DNA of 35,647 nt from Streptomyces longispororuber. GTDB taxonomy: Bacteria; Actinomycetota; Actinomycetes; Streptomycetales; Streptomycetaceae. The stretch spans positions 1-35,647 of the forward strand of contig NZ_JAMOLN010000103.1 in the NCBI RefSeq assembly GCF_024448165.1. Direction: 5' to 3'. The notes below the pieces were generated by a model that saw nothing but the letters and a program-made list of their open reading frames with translations, was not told the origin of the DNA and did no database searches. Position 1 is the first letter of the stretch; each line of letters starts with the position of its first letter. This document shows, piece by piece, positions 7,938-14,703 of the stretch. A program made the translations under genes and the position numbers.

Positions 7938-8752
7938 ACGGCTTCCCGTGGGCGGCCCTCGCCCTGAACGCCGCCGTGTCGGCCGGCGCCGTCCTGGTCG
8001 TGGTCCTGGCCGCGTTCGCCGTCGGGGTCCGCACGGGCCGACACCGCGGCGTCGACGTGGCCTGGGGGATCGGGTTCGCCGCCGTGGCCGGCGCGACGTA
8101 CGGCATGTCCGCCGGGCACGGCGACGCCGCGCGCAGGGTCCTCGTCCTGGTGCTCACCGCGGTCTGGGGGCTGCGGCTCGCCCTGCACATCGCGTGGCGC
8201 TCCCGCGGCCACGGAGAGGACCCCCGCTACGAACGGATGCTGGCCAAGGCACCGGGCCGCCGGGACCTCTACGCGCTGCGGATGGTGTACCTCCTCCAGG
8301 GCGCGCTGATCCTGCTGGTGTCCCTGCCGGTCCAGATCGCCTCGTACGCGCCCTCGGAACCGTCCCTCCTCGCAGTCATCGGGACGGTCGTGTGGGGCGT
8401 CGGTCTCTGCTTCGAGGCCGTCGGGGACCACCAGCTCGCCCGCTTCAGGGCTGACCCCGCGCACCGCGGGCAGATCATGGACCGGGGCCTGTGGAGCTGG
8501 ACCCGGCACCCGAACTACTTCGGGGACTTCTGCGTGTGGTGGGGTCTGTTCCTCGTCGCCTGCGAGGCCGGACCGTGGCCGGCTCTCCTGGCCGCGCTCT
8601 CCCCGCTGACCATGAGCTTCCTGCTGTTGAACGGGAGCGGGAAGCCGCTGCTGGAGCGGCACATGGCGGACCGGCCCGGATACGCCGCGTACGCCGCCCG
8701 CACCAGCGGCTTCTTCCCGCGCCCGCCCCGACGCGACCGCCCGCCCCGCTGA
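7934..8752 (+). CDS. DUF1295 integral membrane protein
   Basis: 272 residues from an ATG overlapping the previous stop (ATGA). About six hydrophobic segments cover the length. The C-terminal half has the diagnostic SWTRHPNYFGDFCVWWG block shared by DUF1295, steroid 5-alpha-reductase and isoprenylcysteine methyltransferase families; these bind NADPH or SAM at that motif and act on lipid substrates inside the membrane. Here a reductase acting on the lipid product of the methyltransferase is a reasonable inference, not shown. Last gene of the operon; its stop codon sits in the loop of the hairpin at 8740-8764. Confidence 0.9.
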   Translation: MNGFPWAALALNAAVSAGAVLVVVLAAFAVGVRTGRHRGVDVAWGIGFAAVAGATYGMSAGHGDAARRVLVLVLTAVWGLRLALHIAWRSRGHGEDPRYERMLAKAPGRRDLYALRMVYLLQGALILLVSLPVQIASYAPSEPSLLAVIGTVVWGVGLCFEAVGDHQLARFRADPAHRGQIMDRGLWSWTRHPNYFGDFCVWWGLFLVACEAGPWPALLAALSPLTMSFLLLNGSGKPLLERHMADRPGYAAYAARTSGFFPRPPRRDRPPR

Positions 8753-8764
8753 GAGCGGGGCGGG
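8740..8764. terminator. Bidirectional hairpin between two convergent SigK-linked operons
   Basis: Perfect 10-base arms CCCGCCCCGC (8740-8749) and GCGGGGCGGG (8755-8764) around the loop TGAGA. The loop carries the TGA stop of the DUF1295 gene (8750-8752), and the rskA stop codon at 8771 lies just beyond. It can end transcription from both sides. There is no U-run, as is common in high-GC actinomycetes. Confidence 0.65.
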
Positions 8765-8770
8765 GACCGG

Positions 8771-9523
8771 TCAGGCGGGCAGCCGCATCAGCGCCACCGG
8801 CGCCGACGTCGGGTGCGCCGACCCGCCCGCCGGCTCGACCGTGATGCCCATGCCGGACGCGTCGCCCACCGCGCCCTCCAGGAGAACGGTCTGCGCCGTG
8901 CGGTGCGGGTCCATCAGCCCGGCGGGACGCATCGTGCCGTCCTCGTCGAACCACAGCTGGTAGACCTTGCCGCTCGGCGGCTCCGCCATCGAAGCGGCCA
9001 CGAACACGGCCCGGTCCCGGCTCTCGGAGACGACGACGGTGCCGCTCGCCCCGCCCGCGAGCCGGGCGGTGCGCGCCTTGGCGTCCGGGGCCGCGAGGAC
9101 ATCGGCCACCTGGTCCGTGGCCTCCTGCGCCCGGCGGGCCTCCTGCCGGGCGTCCCGCGCCTCCACGTACTGCCACACCGTGGTCGCGCCGAGCCCGGCC
9201 ACCGCCGCGACACAAGCGGCCAGCACCCACCGCTGCACCCGCCGCGCGCGCCGGGGCGCTCCGGCCCCTGCCGCGTCCGACGACGTGCTCGGCGGCGCCT
9301 GGCGCACGCTGTCGATCCGGCGCAGCACCGACTCCTTGAAGCCGTCCGGCGGCACCACCGTCAGGGCGAGCCCGAGCCGGGCCGCCGTGGCGGACAGCTC
9401 GCGCACCTCCTGCGCACAGGCCTCGCACGCGGCGAGGTGGCGCTCGAACTCGGCCTGCTCGGCGGGCCCGAGCGCGTGCAGGGCGTACGCCCCGGTCAGG
9501 GTGTGCAGATCCACGGCGGTCAT
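8771..9523 (-). CDS. rskA: Anti-sigma-K factor RskA (zinc-type, membrane-spanning)
   Basis: 250 residues from an ATG overlapping the sigK stop (ATGA on the minus strand). The cytoplasmic N-terminus has the zinc anti-sigma motif H29-x3-C33-x2-C36 (HLAACEAC) within a small helical domain expected to hold SigK. A proline-rich linker follows, then one membrane span at about 99-118. The extracytoplasmic domain (about 121-250) has the RskA C-terminal pattern, with GTVVVS, VFVA, LPxG-like turns, YQLWF and a final PVALMRLP. In mycobacteria RskA releases SigK after regulated intramembrane proteolysis; the same layout suggests the same mechanism here. Co-translation with sigK fixes the ratio of the two proteins. 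Confidence 0.93.
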   Translation of the reverse strand: MTAVDLHTLTGAYALHALGPAEQAEFERHLAACEACAQEVRELSATAARLGLALTVVPPDGFKESVLRRIDSVRQAPPSTSSDAAGAGAPRRARRVQRWVLAACVAAVAGLGATTVWQYVEARDARQEARRAQEATDQVADVLAAPDAKARTARLAGGASGTVVVSESRDRAVFVAASMAEPPSGKVYQLWFDEDGTMRPAGLMDPHRTAQTVLLEGAVGDASGMGITVEPAGGSAHPTSAPVALMRLPA

Positions 9524-10104
9524 GCGCCGACCCCCAGACAGTCCCGGAGCCGGATCAGACCGTCACGCAGCCGCGTCTTGATCGTGCCCAGCGGCACCGA
9601 CAGCAGCTCGGCGACCTCGCTGTAGGTCAGACCGCGGTAGTAGGCCAACGAGACGGACTGCCGCTGCAGTTCGGTGAGCGTACGCAGACAGCGGCGCAGC
9701 TGTTCGCGTTCGAGACGGGTCTCCACTTCCTCGGTCACCTCGTCGAACTCCGGGGTCCGGGCCAGGAGCGCGGCCCGGTGGTCCCGTGCCGCGGCGGCCT
9801 CCACCGAGCGGACCCGGTCGATCGCGCGCCGGTGGGCGAGCGTGAGCACCCAGTTGATGGCCGTGCCGCGGTCGGTGCGGTACCGGGCCGCGTTGCCCCA
9901 CACCTCGACGAGCACCTCCTGCGCCACCTCCTCCGACTGCGCCCGGTCCCGCAGGACCCCGCGCACCACGCCCAGGACGGAGCCCGCCACGGCGTCGTAC
10001 ACCGAGGCGAACGCCTCCTTGTCCCCCTTCGCCACATCGGCCATGAGCTCTTCCAGGCTGGGCCCGGCTCCCGGTGCGGGACCGATGCGGACGGCTTCCT
10101 TCAC
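9520..10104 (-). CDS. sigK: ECF RNA polymerase sigma factor SigK
   Basis: 194 residues from the GTG at 10104, chosen because GGAGG lies eight bases upstream. An in-frame GTG at 10134 would add ten residues but has no comparable site and sits close to the predicted transcript start. Sigma region 2 covers about 30-95 (VYDAVAGSVLGVVRGVL, EEVAQEVLVEVW, then AINWVLTLAHRRAIDRVR). Region 4 covers about 135-190 (LQRQSVSLAYYRGLTYSEVAELL, PLGTIKTRLRDGL). Only two cysteines are present, Cys139 and Cys189, both in region 4 and 50 residues apart. Gene order sigK-rskA with a 4-base overlap and a self-like promoter at 10157-10187 supports autoregulation. Likely targets are the units behind the promoters at 2799, 4476 and 4558. 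Confidence 0.93.
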   Translation of the reverse strand: MKEAVRIGPAPGAGPSLEELMADVAKGDKEAFASVYDAVAGSVLGVVRGVLRDRAQSEEVAQEVLVEVWGNAARYRTDRGTAINWVLTLAHRRAIDRVRSVEAAAARDHRAALLARTPEFDEVTEEVETRLEREQLRRCLRTLTELQRQSVSLAYYRGLTYSEVAELLSVPLGTIKTRLRDGLIRLRDCLGVGA

Positions 10105-10112
10105 GTTCGTGA

Positions 10113-10117
10113 CCTCC
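10113..10117 (-). promoter_or_regulatory. Ribosome binding site deciding the sigK start
   Basis: GGAGG on the minus strand, eight bases before the GTG at 10104. It favours that codon over the upstream GTG at 10134. Confidence 0.7.
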
Positions 10118-10156
10118 AGGCTCTGCGGGCACACCCGGACGGACGGGGGTGCGCGG

Positions 10157-10187
10157 GTAATACGGAGCCGCGGGCTCCACGGATGGG
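10157..10187 (-). promoter_or_regulatory. SigK-type ECF promoter of sigK-rskA (autoregulation)
   Basis: Minus strand: -35 CCCATCC (10187-10181), 16-base spacer, -10 CGTATTAC (10164-10157). Spacing equals that of the three other promoters; the -35 differs by one base from CCAATCC and contains CCATCC, which I recall as the -35 of mycobacterial SigK. Predicted start near 10151, giving a leader of about 45 bases before the GTG at 10104. Confidence 0.7.
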
Positions 10188-10230
10188 TCGATCGGCGGAT
10201 CCGGCCCGCGCGGCAGGGCGGAGGTGCGCG

Positions 10231-11739
10231 TCACGCGGTCCCGGCGCCGGGGCGAGGGCGCTCGGCGGTGGCCGCGATGTTGCGCGCCATCCCGCCGAAC
10301 ACGACGGTGTGGAACGGCGCCACGCTCCACCAGTACGCCTGTCCCGCCAGGCCCCGTGGATGGAACAGCGCCCGCTGCCGGTAGCGGGACCGGCCCGCGC
10401 CGACGGGCTCCACCGACAGTTCGAGCCAGGCGAGTCCGGGCAGCCGCATCTCGGCGCGCAGCCGCAGCAGCCGCCCCGGTTCGATCGCCTCGACGCGCCA
10501 GAAGTCGAGCGAGTCGCCCGCCCGGAGGTGGGCAGCGTCGCGCCGGCCGCGGCGCAGCCCCACGCCGCCCATCAGCCGGTCGAGCCCGCCGCGGACGGCC
10601 CAGGCGAGCGGGAAGGAGTACCAGCCGTGTTCACCGCCGATCCCCTCCACCACCTCCCACAGCCGCTGCGGCGACGCGTCGACCAGGCGCTCCCGCTCGT
10701 CCGTGTACAGGCTGCCGCCCGCCCAGTCGGGGTCCGTGGGCAGCGGATCGCTGGGCGCGCCCGGCACCGCCGCCGACGACCAGCGGGTGGCGACCTGCGC
10801 CTCCTGGACGCGGCGCAGGGCGAGGGTGACGGCCTCGTCGAAGCCGATCGGCGTCCCGGGCGGATCGGGCACCCAGTCGGCGATGTCGTGTTCGTGGCAG
10901 ACCACTTCGTGGCGCAGCGACTCGCACAGCGGGCGGGCGATGGACGCGGGGACGGGGGTGACCAGGCCGACCCAGTGGCTGGACAGCCGGGGGCTGAGCA
11001 TGGGCACCGTGAGCACCAGCCGCCGGGGGAGCCGGGCGGCGGCCGCGTAGCGGACCATCATGTCCTGGTACGTCAGGACGTCGGGGCCGCCGATGTCGAA
11101 GGCGCGGGACACATCGGTCGGCATCGTCGCGCTGCCGACCAGGACGCGGAGCACGTCGCGCACGGCGACCGGCTGGATCCGGGTGCGCACCCAGCTCGGC
11201 GTCACCATCACCGGCAGCCGCTCGGTGAGATAGCGCAGCATCTCGAACGACGCGGAACCGGACCCGATGATGACCGCGGCCCGCAGCACCGTCGTCGGGA
11301 CTCCCGAGGCGAGCAGGATGTGGCCGACCTCCGCGCGGGACCGCAGATGCGGCGAGAGCTCGCGCTCCGGTACGCCCTTGGGGGTGAGGCCGCCGAGGTA
11401 GACGATGCGGCGCACGCCGGCCCGCCGGGCCTGCTCGCCGAAGATCGTCGCGGCCTCGCGGTCGGTCCGCTCGAAGCCGTCGCCGGTGCCCAGGGCGTGC
11501 ACGAGGTAGTACGCGACGTCCACCCCGGCCAGCGCGTCGGCGACCGAGTCGGCATCGGTGACGTCACCGCGGACGATCTCGGTGTCGGCGGCCCAGGGGT
11601 GGTCGCGGAGCTTGTCGGGGGAGCGGGCGAGACAGCGCACCCGGTGCCCGGCGGCGAGCAGCTCCGGCACCAGCCGGCCACCGATGTAGCCGGTGGCCCC
11701 GGTCACCAGACAGCGCATCCCGTCGTCGACCGCGTCCAC
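10231..11739 (-). CDS. NAD(P)-binding SDR/epimerase-like protein with C-terminal DUF2867 domain
   Basis: 502 residues from a GTG at 11739 with GGGAG about six bases upstream; the ATG at 11718 lacks a ribosome site. The N-terminal ~300 residues form an extended short-chain dehydrogenase fold with the nucleotide motif TGATGYIGG (14-22), VRGDVTDADS, YYLVHALG and TVLRAAVIIG, as in atypical NmrA/complex-I-type SDR proteins. The C-terminal ~150 residues (from about 345, LVDASPQRLWEVVEGIGG, then FWRVEAIEPGRLLRLRAEMRLPG, ending AYWWSVAPFHTVVFGGMARNIA) match DUF2867, a START-like lipid or ligand-binding fold. The fusion suggests a reductase or sensor handling a hydrophobic ligand. It lies upstream of sigK on the same strand, but sigK has its own promoter and no SigK-type promoter precedes this gene. 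Confidence 0.85.
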   Translation of the reverse strand: MDAVDDGMRCLVTGATGYIGGRLVPELLAAGHRVRCLARSPDKLRDHPWAADTEIVRGDVTDADSVADALAGVDVAYYLVHALGTGDGFERTDREAATIFGEQARRAGVRRIVYLGGLTPKGVPERELSPHLRSRAEVGHILLASGVPTTVLRAAVIIGSGSASFEMLRYLTERLPVMVTPSWVRTRIQPVAVRDVLRVLVGSATMPTDVSRAFDIGGPDVLTYQDMMVRYAAAARLPRRLVLTVPMLSPRLSSHWVGLVTPVPASIARPLCESLRHEVVCHEHDIADWVPDPPGTPIGFDEAVTLALRRVQEAQVATRWSSAAVPGAPSDPLPTDPDWAGGSLYTDERERLVDASPQRLWEVVEGIGGEHGWYSFPLAWAVRGGLDRLMGGVGLRRGRRDAAHLRAGDSLDFWRVEAIEPGRLLRLRAEMRLPGLAWLELSVEPVGAGRSRYRQRALFHPRGLAGQAYWWSVAPFHTVVFGGMARNIAATAERPRPGAGTA

Positions 11740-11859
11740 GTCCGCTCCCGTGTGTCCGTGTGTTCATGTGCCCGTGAGGGCGTGTGCTTCCACCTTCTGA
11801 CCTCACTGTTCCTTCCGCACGAGCGGGACGGGCGGATGCAGTGATCACGGATCACACGG

Positions 11860-11893
11860 GTCGGCCCGCGCACGCGTGGCGTGGCGGGCCGAC
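11860..11893 (-). terminator. Hairpin downstream of the sigma-like membrane protein gene
   Basis: Perfect 10-base arms GTCGGCCCGC (11860-11869) and GCGGGCCGAC (11884-11893) around a 14-base loop, about 35 bases beyond the stop codon at 11929 in the minus direction. Likely terminator for that gene. Confidence 0.55.
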
Positions 11894-11928
11894 GGCGGGA
11901 CGGGGCCTGCCGTCCCGGGGCGAGCGGG

Positions 11929-13890
11929 TCAGTCCCGTGCGGCACCCACCTCCGCGAGCCGCTCGCCGGTGTCCAGTCGTGCCGTCACCCGCACGGTGCC
12001 CTTCTCGGGAGCGGGCACGGCCAGGACGCGGCCCGGCTTCGAGGCGTCGACGGCGCCGTCCGCGGTGATGCGGGTGACCTTCCGGCTGCCGGCGGCGACG
12101 AGGTAGTCGTGGCCGTCCGGGGCCCGCCACCGGGTGGCGGCCACGACGTGCTGGCCGAACCGGCTGCAAGCGGCCGTGTTCTCGGCCCGGCCGACGACCC
12201 GGGCGGGTGTGGTCGTCGACGCCGCCGGCGTACGCAGCAGCAGCGTCACGTCGCCCGGACCCCGCCAGGAGTCGGCCCGCGCGCACGCCCACACGGCCCG
12301 GCCACCGTTCTGTGGCAGGTCCTGCTCGGCGAAGTCCCAGACGTTGACCGCGCGGACCCCGCCGCCGCCCCACGACGGCACCCGGCACGCGGTGCGCGCC
12401 CAGGCCAGCAGTGCCTGTGTGCTCGTCGCCTCGCGCGGCTGGCGGGGCGGACGGCCCGCGCCGGGCAGCGGTGTGTACGTGAGGTGGACGGGCGAGAGTC
12501 CGCCGAGGTCGGCGACGACGAACGCGTGGTGCTCCACGATGCGCGACGACGACCGCAGCTGGAGGACGGGACGCTTGTCGCAGCCGCCAGGAGGGGCGAC
12601 GGGCACCGCGTCCGTGACCCCGTCGCGGGACACGTGCAGGGGCCGGGCCGGGGTGTCGGGGCGCAGCAGGTCGCGGACGGTCGACTCGGCGATCCACGGC
12701 GCCGTCAGATAGCGGGCGGCGCCGTCGCCGCGGGCGAGCACCACGGTCGCGCCGGACGTGACGTCCGCGTCGTCGGCCCGGGCGATGTCGAGCGACACCT
12801 GCCCGGAGCCCTCGTCGGCGGTGTACCGGGCGAGCCGTTCCCCGTCGTGCAACAGCACGACCTGGTGACCGTCGACCTCTCCGGCGAACAGCAGTTGCGG
12901 AGTGCGCGGCGGGGCGTCGGTCGCGGTGCCGGGCGACGCCGTCACCCGGACGTCGTCCGAGGGGGCGGCCCAGGTGTCCAGCGCCCGCCCGAGCAGGGCG
13001 TCGTCGTGGACCAGCGCTCCCCGCGCGGGCCAGGCGGTGAAGTCGACCCGGGAGGTGTCCGCCCAGGTGTCGGGGGCGGTACGGGCCAGTCGGCCGGGGG
13101 AGAGCACGGGGGAAGCGGCGCCGGCGGTGCCGGGCGCGGGGTCCGGCGTCGTCCCGGCGGGGACGAGGAGCGCGGCGGCCACCAGGGCCGCGGCCGCGAC
13201 ACCCGCGGTCCAGGCGGCACGGCGCCGTCGGGCCCGGCGCACCAGGTCGGTCGGCCGTGTCTGCACCGAGCAGGCGTCGAACTCCTGCGAGTGCAGCAGG
13301 GCCTGGGCCGCCGGACCCGCCTGCGCGTCGAGGCCGACCGCCTGGCGGAGCACGGCCCCGGCGTCGGCCACCCCGGCCGCGTCCAGCAGCAGGGCGACGC
13401 GCTCCCCGTCCAGGCCGTCGACCCGGCGCAGCACGAACGCCGCCCGCGCCGGGGCCGACGCGTCCGCGAGGGCCTGCCCGAGCCGGACCTCGTCCGCGCC
13501 CCCGGCCCGCGGGAACAGCCGCAGGCCCCAGACGACGGGAAGCCGGGGCAGCAGGGTGCGCGGTGGCCGCAGGGAGCCGGGCCACCAGGCGGGGCGGTGC
13601 GCGGCGGCCAGGGCGGTGCGCACCACCTGCACGCGCAGGGCGTCTGCCCCGGCTCCCGGTGGTCCGTCCGCCCCGCGCGGCCGGGGCACCCGCCCGGTGC
13701 GGGCCGCGGGCAGGGCGTGCTGCGCGGCGTGGTGGGCGAGGAGCACGCGCCTGTGCCGGGACAGCGAGGTGGGCAGCGTCAGATAGGCCAGGCGCACGAG
13801 AGCGGTGTACTGCTCGACGAGTGCGGCCTCGGTGGTGTCGGCGGCTATCCGGGTGCGGGGCGTCGGCCGGGAGGGGCGGAGAGACGGCAC
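11929..13890 (-). CDS. Single-pass membrane protein with sigma-factor-like N-terminus and large extracellular part
   Basis: 653 residues from a GTG at 13890 with AAGGA seven bases upstream. Residues 20-190 are helical and resemble an actinobacterial group of degenerate sigma-like proteins: TEAALVEQYTALVRLAYLTL at the start, and at about 150-185 a region-4-like stretch (RAAFVLRRVDGLDGERVALLL, then an LRQAVGL helix). Basic residues RRARRRRAAW come just before one hydrophobic span at about 227-244, so the N-terminus should be cytoplasmic. The remaining ~400 residues (Ser/Thr/Ala-rich linker, then beta-rich segments such as VVLLHDGERLARYTADE, DYLVAAGSRKVTRITADG) would lie outside and look like a propeller-type or repeat domain with a few Cys. 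No enzyme motif is seen. It could be a tethered regulator or a former sigma factor; function unknown. Confidence 0.75.
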   Translation of the reverse strand: MPSLRPSRPTPRTRIAADTTEAALVEQYTALVRLAYLTLPTSLSRHRRVLLAHHAAQHALPAARTGRVPRPRGADGPPGAGADALRVQVVRTALAAAHRPAWWPGSLRPPRTLLPRLPVVWGLRLFPRAGGADEVRLGQALADASAPARAAFVLRRVDGLDGERVALLLDAAGVADAGAVLRQAVGLDAQAGPAAQALLHSQEFDACSVQTRPTDLVRRARRRRAAWTAGVAAAALVAAALLVPAGTTPDPAPGTAGAASPVLSPGRLARTAPDTWADTSRVDFTAWPARGALVHDDALLGRALDTWAAPSDDVRVTASPGTATDAPPRTPQLLFAGEVDGHQVVLLHDGERLARYTADEGSGQVSLDIARADDADVTSGATVVLARGDGAARYLTAPWIAESTVRDLLRPDTPARPLHVSRDGVTDAVPVAPPGGCDKRPVLQLRSSSRIVEHHAFVVADLGGLSPVHLTYTPLPGAGRPPRQPREATSTQALLAWARTACRVPSWGGGGVRAVNVWDFAEQDLPQNGGRAVWACARADSWRGPGDVTLLLRTPAASTTTPARVVGRAENTAACSRFGQHVVAATRWRAPDGHDYLVAAGSRKVTRITADGAVDASKPGRVLAVPAPEKGTVRVTARLDTGERLAEVGAARD

Positions 13891-14024
13891 GGGCGGGTCC
13901 TTCGCGTCGGTGGCTGGTCGAGCTGTCGCAACGCAAACGACGGCCCGGCGCCGGGGTCACCCGGACGGCCCAACCGGGCGACCGCGGAAGGGCCCGCATC
14001 ACTCTCCGGAACCGCACCGACGGA

Positions 14025-14049
14025 ACTTTTCCATCACTGATTGAAAAGT
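14025..14049. promoter_or_regulatory. TetR-type operator palindrome
   Basis: Twelve-base arms ACTTTTCCATCA and TGATTGAAAAGT around a central C; 11 of 12 positions pair. It is AT-rich in a GC-rich region and sits 18 bases before the TetR start codon, so autorepression of the TetR-reductase operon is likely. Confidence 0.7.
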
Positions 14050-14067
14050 GTGGAGGGCGGTGCTCTC

Positions 14068-14703
14068 ATGTGGCGCATGGCCACCGACTCCACCCGGGCG
14101 GCACTGCTCGACGCCGCGGAACGGCTCTTCCTCGCGCAGGGCTATGAGCAGGTGTCGGTGCGTGCGGTGAACGCGGCGGCGGGCATGAACCCGGCCGCCG
14201 TCCACTACCACTTCGGCACCAAGGAGGACCTGGTCGCCGCCCTGCTGCAACAGCGTCTCGGCCCCCTGTGGGCGGAGCCGCTCGCGGCGGTGGAGCGGAG
14301 CGCCCGCGGCGGACGGCCGCCGGGCGTCACGGAGTTGACGGAGGTCCTGGTGCGCCCGCTCGACGAACTGACCCGGCGACCGCACGGCAGGATGCTCGTC
14401 CACCTGCTCGCCCGGCTGGTCCTGCGCGGCCGCCGACTGCCCTTCGACGACCGCTGGTTCCGGTTCGAGCCGTGGCGCGACCTGCTGAGTGCGGCCCGGC
14501 CCGACCTGTCCCGGCGGGAGATCGCCCATCGCTGGCGCATGGCGTTCGACCTGCTGCTCCAGCTCTACGGCGAACCGCAGGCGGCCACCGCCGAGTTGGG
14601 CCGCGTCCCGCGCCCGCCGGCGGCGTCGGTCGTCGCCTTCATCAGCGCGGGCCTCGGCGCCCGCTCCCCGGACGACGACAGCAGAGGAGCTGATCGCTCG
14701 TGA
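14068..14703 (+). CDS. TetR family transcriptional regulator
   Basis: 211 residues from the ATG at 14068; GGAGG is 11 bases upstream, a long spacing, so nearby in-frame codons (GTG 14050, ATG 14077) remain possible. Residues 5-55 form the TetR DNA-binding domain: AALLDAAERLFLAQGYEQVSV, then the helix-turn-helix VRAVNAAAGMNPAAVHYHFGTKEDLVAALL. The rest is a helical ligand-binding domain without a recognisable ligand signature. The palindrome at 14025-14049 overlaps its promoter region. The last codon overlaps the start of the downstream reductase gene (GTGA), so the regulator and enzyme are co-translated, and the ligand may be a substrate of that enzyme. Confidence 0.92.
   Translation: MWRMATDSTRAALLDAAERLFLAQGYEQVSVRAVNAAAGMNPAAVHYHFGTKEDLVAALLQQRLGPLWAEPLAAVERSARGGRPPGVTELTEVLVRPLDELTRRPHGRMLVHLLARLVLRGRRLPFDDRWFRFEPWRDLLSAARPDLSRREIAHRWRMAFDLLLQLYGEPQAATAELGRVPRPPAASVVAFISAGLGARSPDDDSRGADRS

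Noticed and set aside
9778..11844. Plus-strand open frame of about 690 codons opposite sigK and the SDR gene
   Set aside because: Antisense shadow; low-complexity product, and the minus-strand proteins are recognised families.
11852..14040. Long open frames on both strands (about 720 codons each) around the sigma-like membrane protein
   Set aside because: The chosen frame (11929-13890) has a ribosome site, a plausible membrane span and ordinary amino-acid composition; the others are Arg/Gly/Pro-rich shadows.
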